NCBI RefSeq assembly: GCF_026151205.1 | Contig: NC_087082.1 | Coordinates: 19,120,494 to 19,184,493 of the forward strand | Direction of reading: 5' to 3' | Origin: Bolinopsis microptera | Lineage: Eukaryota; Ctenophora; Tentaculata; Lobata; Bolinopsidae | Length of the DNA: 64,000 nt | Shown: positions 33,679 through 45,800 of the stretch, piece after piece | Numbering within the stretch: the first letter of the stretch is position 1 | How the letters are laid out: each line of letters begins with the position of its first letter | Translations under genes and position numbers: made by a program | The notes under the pieces: generated by a model | The model's input: the letters and a program-made list of their open reading frames with translations, nothing else | Told to the model about the DNA's origin: nothing | Database searches by the model: none

Positions 33679-33754
<76 letters not shown>

Positions 33755-33850
33755 AGCGTTCACCAATGCATCACAATTAGATATTCTCGCTAAGATATCA
33801 TTTATTCTTCAAGATATTCCCACCTTATTCAGGTGTTGGGAAGGTTTTAC
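33061..33850. other. Short repeats, poly-C tract, no certain gene
   Basis: Three TATGGTAAC units at 33063-33090. A duplicated block with GTAATTAACTAATTACT-like runs lies at 33170-33335. An uninterrupted C run of about 75 bases lies at 33680-33754. The final exon(s) of the N4BP2-like gene may lie here: a minus-strand stretch at about 33340-33445 is open to a stop and phase-compatible, but it has no recognisable similarity. Confidence 0.45.
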
Positions 33851-36800
33851 CCATTTTCTAGCTTCGAGATAATTTTATCTTTAAAACTCCCGTCTATTCC
33901 ACTAGAGTTGGAAAAATTCGAAATATCAGAATTCAAAAACCTCTAATTCTGATTGAGATAATATCATACCCGCAAGATAAGAGAACACTCTCCAGAAAAT
34001 GTTCGTCCATTCCAGGGTACGCAGCAACCAGCTTCTTTATCTTCCCCTTCCGTTCTGGCAGCTGGCCAAACAAATGGTGGTCATTAAACACATATAATCT
34101 ACTTCTGTGTTCTTGTAGAATACGCAGTGGAATATTTAGAATATTTAGTTCCTGTTTTTAAAACTAAGAAATGGGAGTCGGAATACATTTCGGATTATCC
34201 ACTGTTGTCAGGTATACCTTGCTCTGATATTGAACTATTTCGCTGAAAGGAACTGACGATGCTGTAGGAACCACTAGAGGTAGGTTCCTTTTCTGTAATT
34301 TCATCGGTCTCATTTTCTCCTTCCCTAGAAAATCATATCAACCATTATTTTAATGTAGCAAATTTGTTTCAATGGACGTACCAGAGTGAAAATACGCGCG
34401 TGCCACGAATGCTGCTATAATACAACTTATTGATCCGCGCGTTACAAATAAAGCAGTTACCACGTGTTCATTACCACACATGAGAACTTGTCGCAATATT
34501 ACATATCGTAATTTTAATTGTAAGTTAAATTCTCTGACAATAGCACTAACTTAGAACAATGTAAATGTGTAAATTGATACCTTTATTCGCATTAGTGATC
34601 TTTCCGTCGATGTGCGCGAACTGAAAATTCATTTTGAAGTTATAGTAATCCGTAACAAAAACGTAGGTTTTTAATTCCTTTCTATGGATTTAAATGTTTT
34701 CGGTAAACTTCTGACAAGAAATTAGAGCTACTCAGTTTAAAGTTCTATACATAAAGTGCAGAATGCAGCAGAGAAGCGAGCTCAGAGTTGACCGGGATCT
34801 TAGTATTCTTGTCACTGGGTAAACCTGAAAAAAATGTGTCCTGTTCACAATTAAAAAATCTAAAATGTTCTAATCGTTATCAGGTTATCAGAATGATTTT
34901 ATCAATCCAGCAAAAAGCTTACTTGCAATTAATTTCTTAGCTCTCAAAGAATCAAAGACAAGATATTATTCTTTTGAAGAATGATGAAAATTAATGATTA
35001 TTCAAACAGCGTTACCGGAAATTGAAAATGAGCATCTAAAAAACTGGAATACAGAATAACTTAAAAAGAGTCTGAAATAGGACGAACTAAATTGATACCG
35101 TAAACAATCTGATTTAGATCCGAGAGGTTTAAGATGTGAAAATCGTGAAGACTTATCTAATCTAAAGTTCTTAGAGATATTGAAAATGACAGGAAAGAGT
35201 AAAAAGGATTAATAAGTGTTTAATAATTTAATTGTGTAGTGGATCTGATAATGATTTTGCTTTGTTTTTATTCAGTGTTTGTTCAATAATTACTAAATTT
35301 TGACTGTTGACGGATCACCAGACAACGAATCGAATTGCCAAAGGAATACTTAACAAGATGATTAGCTTACCGACGATTTGTCCGAACATGTCCGTCAATG
35401 TTTTGATAACTTTTGGTGGTAGAACCAGCGTTGTGACCTCCGTGTCGTCTTTACTGTCGTATCTAGTTTTACTAGCAGTGCTGAAAGTTAATAAAGTTAA
35501 ACTAATTTCACAACTACAATTAAGCAATTAAATACATTTATGTTGAGAATTATGTAATGTAACTATGAAAATATTTTAAACGGGTCATATCCTGTCCAAA
35601 CCCAGGATGCATAACATGAAGAATTCGTTGTAACTTTGTATGAAAAGCATTAATAATGATACAAATTCGTGTTACAAATTCGTGTTACAAATTCGCACTA
35701 ATAGTGTAACATAAACCTGTTGCTTGATATCTCGCTCTCATCCCCTCTGTCAGATCCACTTTGTACTGTCTCTCCCAGATTCAACAACGTCCTGTAGTAA
35801 GAGTTACCTTGTAATACAGTGTTAGTTAATAACTAATTGTTAATAACTAATAGTTAATAACTTAGTTAATAACTTAGTTAATAACTAATAGTTAATAACT
35901 TAGTTAATAACTTAGTTAATAACTTAGTTAATAACTTAGTTATAAACTAACTAAGTTATTATTAACTACGTCCTTTAGTAAGATAGCTTACCTTGTAATA
36001 TGGATAGTTAATTACTTTTCTAAGCCACTCGAGAAAATAATTTGAATCTTCAAATTCCGATTCTAGAAGTAAAACGTAAGAGTATAATTCGAGTCCAAGT
36101 AAAAACAAAGGAGAGTTAAACTCATTAATAAATATAAACTAAATTTATTGACTACCTTACTCGGGAATATTATAGCGGGTTAATTTATGACTGGGAAAAT
36201 TAATGACCGGGAAAAATATGGCGGAATTTTCCAAAACCCACCAAGCATCAAAATGTATTACTATTAGTTTACCTTACTCGGGAACATTATAGCGGGTTAA
36301 TTTATGACTGGGAAAATTGATGACCGGGAAAAATATGGCGGAATTTTCCAAAACCCACCACTTTATCCCAGTCATAATATTCCCGAGTAAGGTATATAAT
36401 AAACCACAGCTGTAACCTTATGGAGGGTGGTTCGTTTTGAATCAACTTGTTCAAGTTGGCACTTTCCTCTTTTATCGTCTCTACTGTTATTTCTCTCAAA
36501 CTCTCCTGTAAAGCATTAAATTAGATATGTTTCAAAATCAAGCACTCTTCATGTTTATCAATAAAAAAAGGGATTTGTGAACCTTCTTACCAATTATAAA
36601 GGGTTTCACAAACAAAAGGCAAATAAGTGATTATTGTCAATACGTCAAGAACAGTTTGATAACGTAATTTATCATTTTCAGTGGCTGTAGGCCGTATGTT
36701 ATGATTTCCGAAAGCTGTTAAAAATGTTCAGCCTCATGATTTTTTCAAATTTGTCAATATCAGAGCTTTCAAAACAAAGAGGAATTATTTGAAATTATAT

Positions 36801-39800
36801 AAAATTGAAATTGGAATAGGTTAACATTCTTATAGTCTTATACAGGCTGTTAATCTACCTTGAGAAGAATACATTCCAGAATGTCATCTTCGTCCCAGTC
36901 ACATTCCTCGCATATCGAGACCAGTCTCTCCTTCTCCATCGGACCTGGATATCCCTCAACATGAATAAAGTGTAAACTATATTTTCTAAACATCTGCTAT
37001 AAACTGTTAAGAAGCATGTTTTATCATGTCGAGCTGTTAAACAAGTAAACTAAAGCTTAGATTCTACAAAGCACATTTAGAGTTTATGCACATGTGAAAC
37101 TGAATTTGAGTCCCACATATCAGAATATGCGTGATTAAATTACTCAGAGTTAAATAGAACATGCTAACCAATGATGGCCTCCACTTTATTAATGGTTTCC
37201 AGCTCTCTCAAACTGAATACTCTCTCCTCTGAAGTTGTTGGCTCTGGTTTCTCTGTTTCAGGCTCCTTTTCTGGCTCTTCTCCGTGTAACATTATTTCTG
37301 CTAACTTTTTTACACACTGCGTCTTTTTACGTACAACTGGTTCTGAAATAATGTTAAATTTCTCAAGATTATTGTCAAAATATGATGTGAAGTTAAGTTT
37401 GGTGAAGAAAATAATATCATGTATCTTAATACTAGTACTACGATATACATTATTATATTATGTAGCTAGTAATAAACTTACTAGGAGGAGACACATGGTC
37501 CTTTGTCACGTGGTCCTCAGTCACGTGGCCCTGAGTCACGTGGTCCTCATAGACAACAACATAAGGCTCTAGGAGATGAGGAGAGATGACATGTTGGTTG
37601 GGTGATGTGATCTCCTGATCAGGTTGTGGTGATGGTAGGGGTAGCTCTTTATCACATCTCAGTGCTGTTAGCTTCTTTGCTTCAGTGTGAGCACTCTGGG
37701 GTAAGAAGTTGTTAAAATAAAACTGAAATATTAAGGTATTAAGAAATTACCAGGAACTAACAACACAGGTTAGTATGACGGTATTGTGGTCTAACTAAAG
37801 GATTTAATCAATTATTTAACATGAAGTATACTGTTAGTTACCCAATATTCTGCTGAATTGTGATATGAAACTTTCAACAACGTCTTTAGCTTCCTTCGGC
37901 ATATCTCCACCAAGCTGAATACTTCAGACACATATCTTATCATTGTAGGCTCACTGGAGACCCTCCCCAGATCTCTCTCCATTTCTATTTCCTCATCAGA
38001 ATCCTCCAACTCCGGAATGTCTATATCGTAACCAGATAAATCCACAGGAATGTCTCTGTCAGGCCTATCATTGGACACAACATTCCTCATGCTAGCGTTA
38101 TTGCATCCCTGGGGTACCCCTGTTTTTATATATTTCTCATTATCCCAAGTGGACAGCTTCTTAACACTATCCTCTCTCAGTTTATGAATGTCGATTACCA
38201 CACTGAAATCCTCTTCTATTTCTGTGGATTGCTGTTTTTCCAATTTATCTAGCAACTCATCCTCCATCTCCCTGGCTGCTATGTCTTCTAGCCACACACT
38301 CATGTCTTGGTCCCAGTCCTCATTTTCGTCAGACTCCGCATTTCTTAAACCCCAAGTAGTGTCATCTTGTTTTAGACAACTAAACTGAGATATATTTTCC
38401 TTGGATTTTTTTCCCGACATCCCTAAATCGCCAGATCCCGAGTCCCATACTGCCCTTGGAACTGGGGATTGAGTTCTTACTTTAGGGCATTTACTATTGT
38501 TATTGTATTCCCTATTCTTAACACTTGTACCCTCATTTTGAGGGGTACCACGTTTTTCAGAACCCTTATCTCGATCTGCTGGGTCGTCAGAAGAGTCTGA
38601 TAAAATATACGGGACAAGAGAACCCTCAGTAGATTTCCCATTCTTTCCTCTTTTATCATTGTTCTTATTCCTATCATTGTTCTTATTCTTATCATTCTTA
38701 TCATTCTTATCATTCCTATCATTCTTCACAGTGGTGAAAGGAACGTATCCTGCAGCATCGCTGTTCTCTCCTGCACAGTGGGAATGCTTTAGTTTTGACA
38801 TGTAGGCTGGCCCAATGACTTTTTCTACAGTTGGATTTTTCTCGTATCGTTTGAGTGCAGCCACCAACTGACCCTTGTTTAGACCATGTTTAGATTTCCT
38901 GAAAAAAGAAACTGGAATGTATACAGTCATACCTCGAGGGAGGAGAAATCCAAAGCAAAAAAAACGAGTAGAAAGAGTAAAGCCACTGATATTTTAAGAC
39001 TATTCCTGTTTTCACTACATAAAAAGCTCTTTTAAATAAAGCATTGGCACATTGCCAACTTGAACGATATACACCAAACAGTATCGCAAGCGCTAACCTG
39101 CAGTAATTAGTAAAGAGCTAACCTGTAGTAATTAGTAAAGAGCTAACCTGTAGTAATTAGTAAAAAGCTAACCTGTAGTAATTAGTAAATAGCTAACCTG
39201 TAGTAATTAGTAAAGAGCTAACCTGTAGTAATTAGTAATGAGCTAACCTGTAGTAATTAGTAAAGGGCTAACCTGTAGTAATTAGTAAAGAGCTAACCTG
39301 TAGTAATTAGTAAAGAGCTAACCTGTAGTAATTAGTAAAGAGCTAACCTGTAGTAATTAGTAAAGAGCTAACCTGTAGTAATTAGTAAAGAGCTAACCTG
39401 TAGTAATTATTAAAGAGCTAACCTGTAGTAATTAGTAAAGAGCTAACCTGTACTAATTAGTAAAGAGCTAACCTGTAGTAATTATTAAAGAGCTAACCTG
39501 TAGTAATTATTAAAGAGCTAACCTGTAGTAATTAGTAAAGAGCTAACCTGTACTAATTAGTAAAGAGCTAACCTGTAGTAATTATTAAAGAGCTAACCTG
39601 TAGTAATTAGTAAAGAGCTAACCTGTAGTAATTAGTAAAGAGCTAACCTGTAGTAATTAGTAAAGAGCTAACCTGTAGTAATTATTAAAGAGCTAACCTG
39701 TAGTAATTAGTAAAGGGCTAACCTGTAGTAATTAGTAAAGGGCTAACCTGTAGTAATTAGTAAAGAGCTAACCTGTAGTAATTAGTAAAGAGCTAACCTG

Positions 39801-42800
39801 TAGTAATTAGTAAAGGGCTAACCTGTAGTAACTAGTAAAGAGCTAACCTGTAGTAATTATTAAAGAGCTAACCTGTAGTAATTAGTAAAGGGCTAACCTG
39901 TAGTAATTAGTAAAGGGCTAACCTGTAGTAATTAGTAAAGAGCTAACCTGTAGTAATTATTAAAGAGCTAACCTGTAGTAATTAGTAAAGAGCTAACCTG
40001 TAGTAATTAGTAAAGAGCTAACCTGTAGTAATTATTAAAGAGCTAACCTGTAGTAATTAGTAAAGGGCTAACCTGTAGTAATTAGTAAAGGGCTAACCTG
40101 TAGTAATTAGTAAAGAGCTAACCTGTAGTAATCATTAAAGAGCTAACCTGTAGTAATTAGTAAAGAGCTAACCTGTAGTAACTAGTAAAGAGCTAACCTG
40201 TAGTAACTAGTAAAGAGCTAACCTGTAGTAATTAGTAAAGGGCTAACCTGTAGTAATTAGTAAAGGGCTAACCTGTAGTAATTAGTAAAGAGCTAACCTG
40301 TAGTAATTAGTAAAGGGCTAACCTGTAGTAATTAGTAAAGGGCTAACCTGTAGTAATTAGTAAAGAGCTAACCTGTAGTAATTAGTAAAGAGCTAACCTG
40401 TAGTAATTAGTAAAGGGCTAACCTGTAGTAATTAGTAAAGAGCTAACCTGTAGTAACTAGTAAAGAGCTAACCTGTAGTAATTAGTAAAGGGCTAACCTG
40501 TAGTAATTAGTAAAGAGCTAACCTGTAGTAACTAGTAAAGAGCTAACCTGTAGTAATTAGTAAAGAGCTAACCTGTAGTAATTAGTAAATAGCTAACCTG
40601 TAGTTATTAGTAAATAGCTAACCTGTAGTTATTAGTAAAGAGCTAACCTGTAGTAATTAGTAAAGGGCTAACCTGTAGTAATTAGTAAAGGGCTAACCTG
40701 AAGTAATTAGTAAAGAGCTAACCTGTAGTAATTAGTAAAGAGCTAACCTGTAGTAATTAGTAAAGAGCTAACCTGTAGTAATTAGTAAAGAGCTAACCTG
40801 TAGTAATTATTAAAGAGCTAACCTGTAGTAATTAGTAAAGGGCTAACCTGTAGTAATTAGTAAAGGGCTAACCTGTAGTAATTAGTAAAGAGCTAACCTG
40901 TAGTAATTAGTAAAGAGCTAACCTGTAGTAATTAGTAAAGGGCTAACCTGTAGTAATTAGTAAAGAGCTAACCTGTAGTAACTAGTAAAGAGCTAACCTG
41001 TAGTAACTAGTAAAGAGCTAACCTGTAGTAATTAGTAAAGGGCTAACCTGTAGTAATTAGTAAAGGGCTAACCTGTAGTAATTAGTAAAGAGCTAACCTG
41101 TAGTAATTAGTAAAGGGCTAACCTGTAGTAATTAGTAAAGGGCTAACCTGTAGTAATTAGTAAAGAGCTAACCTGTAGTAATTAGTAAAGAGCTAACCTG
41201 TAGTAATTAGTAAAGGGCTAACCTGTAGTAATTAGTAATGAGCTAACCTGTAGTAACTAGTAAAGAGCTAACCTGTAGTAATTAGTAAAGGGCTAACCTG
41301 TAGTAATTAGTAAAGAGCTAACCTGTAGTAACTAGTAAAGAGCTAACCTGTAGTAATTAGTAAAGAGCTAACCTGTAGTAATTAGTAAATAGCTAACCTG
41401 TAGTTATTAGTAAATAGCTAACCTGTAGTTATTAGTAAAGAGCTAACCTGTAGTAATTAGTAAAGAGCTAACCTGTAGTAATTAGTAAAGAGCTAACCTG
41501 TAGTAATTAGTAAAGGGCTAACATGTAGCAATTAGTAAAGCGCTAACCTGAACAGTTGATTAATTTTGAACTTCCATTCTGTGGGAGGCTCAATGAAATA
41601 GCAGTTGTACCCTTGCTCTACTCCCTGCAGGGTCATATTAGCATCATCCCTCATCGAATTACATTATAACTACCAATACTATTAATGCTTAATACTAGTA
41701 GACGTGCATCCTGGGTTTTGACAGGATATGCCAGCTTGATATGTATTGTAAGTAAAGTAAGTAAGTTATGTGTACTTAGTAATACTTAATGTACAATAAT
41801 TACTACTTTATTAAAAAGTTGTTCTACTTTATTATTTATTTTTATTAGAATCTGTCTTCACTGAGTCTATTCAGAAACAATCAGAAATTTTAATGAAAGA
41901 ACTATCAAATCATGAGACTCAATAACACTACACGAATCCACCAGATTACTTTACTAAACTTACAGCAATACAAACTTTACTTTACTACTTTACTAAACTT
42001 ACTGCAATACAAACTTTACTTTACTACTTTACTAAACTTACAGCAATACAAACTTTACTTTACTACTTTATTAAACTTACAGCAATACAAACTTTAATAT
42101 ACTACTTTACTAAACTTACAGCAATACAAACTTTACTTTACTACTTTACTTAACTTACAGCAATACAAACTTTACTTTACTACTTTACTTAACTTACAGC
42201 AATACAAACTTTACTTTACTACTTTACTAAACTTACAGCAATACAAACTTTAATATACTACTTTACTTAACTTACAGCAATACAAACTTTACTTTACTAC
42301 TTTACTTAACTTACAGCAATACAAACTTTACTTTACTACTTTACTAAACTTACAGCAATTATACAAACTTTACTTTACTACTTTACTAAACTTACAGCAA
42401 TACAACCTTTAATATACTACTTTACTAAACTTACAGCAATACAAACTTTACTTTACTACTTTACTTAACTTACAGCAATACAAACTTTACTTTACTACTT
42501 TACTAAACTTACAGCAATTATACAAACTTTAATATACTACTTTACTAAACTTACAGCACTACAAACTTTACTTTACTACTTTACTAAACTTACAGCAATA
42601 CAAATTTTACTTTACTACTTTACTAAACTTACAGCAATACAAACTTTAATATACTACTTTACTAAACTTACAGCAATACAAACTTTACTTTACTACTTTA
42701 CTAAACTTACAGCAATACAAACTTTACTTTACTACTTTACTAAACTTACAGCAATACAAACTTTAATATACTACTTTACTAAACTTACAGCAATACAAAC

Positions 42801-45800
42801 TTTACTTTACTACTTTACTAAACTTACAGCAATACAAACTTTACTTTACTACTTTACTAAACTTACAGCAATACAAACTTTACTTTACTACTTTACTTAA
42901 CTTACAGCAATACAAACTTTACTTTACTACTTTACTAAACTTACAGCAATACAAACTTTACTTTACTACTTTACTAAACTTACAGCAATACAAACTTTAA
43001 TATACTACTTTACTAAACTTACAGCAATACAAACTTTACTTTACTACTTTACTAAACTTACAGCAATACAAACTTTACTTTACTACTTTACTTAACTTAC
43101 AGCAATAACATAAGGTCTCATCTCCCAGAACTGAGTGTTAGTGTTGTCCACTATTACTGGAGACAATCCTTCAGACAACGCTCCCTCCACTAATTGGAAT
43201 GTGTGATAGTTAATAGTTCAGTTAATAAATTAGTATCTGGGAATCCATTAGTGAACAGTGATATGCTATTATAAAGAAGAAACCTATCAAAATACTACAG
43301 TAGTATGTCTGTACCACGTTGTTGATTCCACGTGTGAGCTATCTGTAGATCAGCATGAACAAACCGGTACCTGGGCGATGGTTCAATAAGTTAATGAGAT
43401 ATGAACAAAATACATGTTCAGTTATTGTTATTCTCCTTATAAATCTAAACAAGATTTTAAAGCTGAACATATTTGAAACCACACGCTGAAGCCAATGTTG
43501 AAACAGTAAAATATGATTTTAGTGTTTGCAAAAGTCTAAAAAAACTGGTAGACTTACTCATTAGCTTCATTAAGCATAAAAAAGTCATCAGAGGAGAAAA
43601 TGTCTCCACTACCAAGTTCACTGATTATCTTTCTGAAATGGTAAAAGCGTTGATCATATCTTTTGTGAAGTATCTGGTGTCAAATTACAATGTACATTGT
43701 ACAATTGCTATAACTATGATGAAATGAAGGCTAGCAATATCCCTTCTAAAATACTACTACAGTAAAACCCCGATTTATCGCCCCTCTGATTTACCGCAGC
43801 CACCTCTTTCCCCCAAATATAGGGCTTAACATGACGTATAATGTAAAGAAACAAAGCCCCGATTTACCGCAGATGTTTTCTTTCTCCCAAACTCTGCGGT
43901 AGATCGGGGTTTTACTGTACTGCTTGGTATGCTATTTAAGTATATACTTCGCATAAGTCGTCTTTCCACTGCCTGACAATCCTCTCATGATGTACAGAGC
44001 TTTTTTGTCGTGATATCCTGATGAAGATAAAGTTACTGAGAGCTACAAATACAGCTTGAACTGATTACCAGTAGTGTCTATGATATGTGAAATGATCTGG
44101 TATCAAACTTTATCCCCAAAATCTACAATAATTTCATAGACAATATTATAATTATATTATATATGGTTCAAACCTTCAAAAGAATAAGAAATTTAATTTA
44201 AAATAATTAGTCAACCGGAAGGGAGCAAGTTCCAAATACCTGGTATTTTTACTTTATCTGGATTAAGTCGCCTAGTATCTCTAACCCTGTTTGACACTGT
44301 AAAGTTTGTCCCTTGAGCCGTAAGATTTGATTTTTGACTCCAGGTCCCTCTATTATTCTGTACTGTCCTGGTTGGCAGAGAGTTACTATAGTTACACTAC
44401 TAGTTACCATAGTTACACTACTAAACAGGTATATTATTCTGTACTGTCCTTGTGTTGAGTTACTATAGTTACACTACTAGTTACCATAGTTACACTACTA
44501 GTTACCATAGTTACACTACTAAACAGGTATATTATTCTGTACTGTCCTTGTGTTGAGTTGTCTGCAATAAAATTGATGCGATATCTTAATCTCTCTATAT
44601 TATATACTAATTAGTTTAGTTAGCAAGATTCAAATTATAATTTTCTTTAATTAATTTTACACTGTGTGTTATTAAGCCAACACAAATTTTAATTGAATTT
44701 TGTTCTTTGCATTCCACTTTTAATTACCGATCAGGAGTAGGTTGAGAATTTTGAACTCCCATGCTGTCTTGAAGTTGGCGCAGTATCTGAATGGCTTCTC
44801 CTCCTGGGGATGCAAATTATAAGTCATTCCATATCTCTTAATTAACAGAAAAATTGACTAGCTAGCTGTTTCCATTTTGTATTAGATCTGTCTTATTTTA
44901 ACTGCATTTTATTGACATACCATTTCCATGCATGTCATGAAACACCCCTGAAACAACATTTTCTTCAAGTGTGCCTTGAAAGATGTCAATAAGCTCCCTC
45001 AAGTTAGGATTGAACGCCATCTCTAAAGGATAAAGTTATGGTAAATGAGAAAAGACAATTTTTTGAGAAAAGACAATTCTATTATTTATAACCAATTAAA
45101 TATGCTCGCTATACACTTAACTTTTAGATACCGCATATATATGTACAAATTAACTCATTTAAATACCAAATACCAATAATAAATAAAATATAAGCATGAA
45201 GAATGAAGAGGTCCAAAACCAACCCAAGCATAATACCAGATTAAAACCAACATTGAACACATTGTCATCGGAAGCTGCAAGCTTATTATCGTATGATTAA
45301 ACTGATATTTAATAAATAATTAAAAGAACCAATTTTAAAGTTGCTATACTGAAGCCTTTAGCTCCAAAAATACACCCATTATGCTCACTTAAAAACAACT
45401 CTAAATCAGTAGGCGGGCACAAAAAAGCACTACTAGCAATTGTGTCCTTTACCCTCCTACATAATTTGAACATTTTTGTGGCTAACTCATTGAACAACAT
45501 TTGAATTAAAATGTGTCTAGTATTAAAAGATTCAGTAAGTTTTTTTTTTCATGTACGCTGTTCACTGTAGTAAGTAAATGCAAACCAAACTTTTTCGATC
45601 AGCTGCGCGCCGAACCAGTGTTGTACTAGGTAAAAATTGTGTATATTTTGTTCATTTTTGAGTGTAAATTAATTTATAAATTTATCACAAATTATTTTAT
45701 TATAATATAACCACTTATGTGAAATGTTTATTTCGACATTAAATATAAATTGATTGTGGGTATAAAATAAAATTTGTTTTACTATTAATGCACCACACCG

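Noticed and set aside
43473-43727. 84-codon plus-strand frame
   Set aside because: It lies antisense across the SSDDFF exon of the N4BP2-like gene and its introns; shadow frame.
45309-45500. 63-codon minus-strand frame in the first intron of the N4BP2-like gene
   Set aside because: No recognisable domain and its ends do not fit splice phases of the neighbouring exons.
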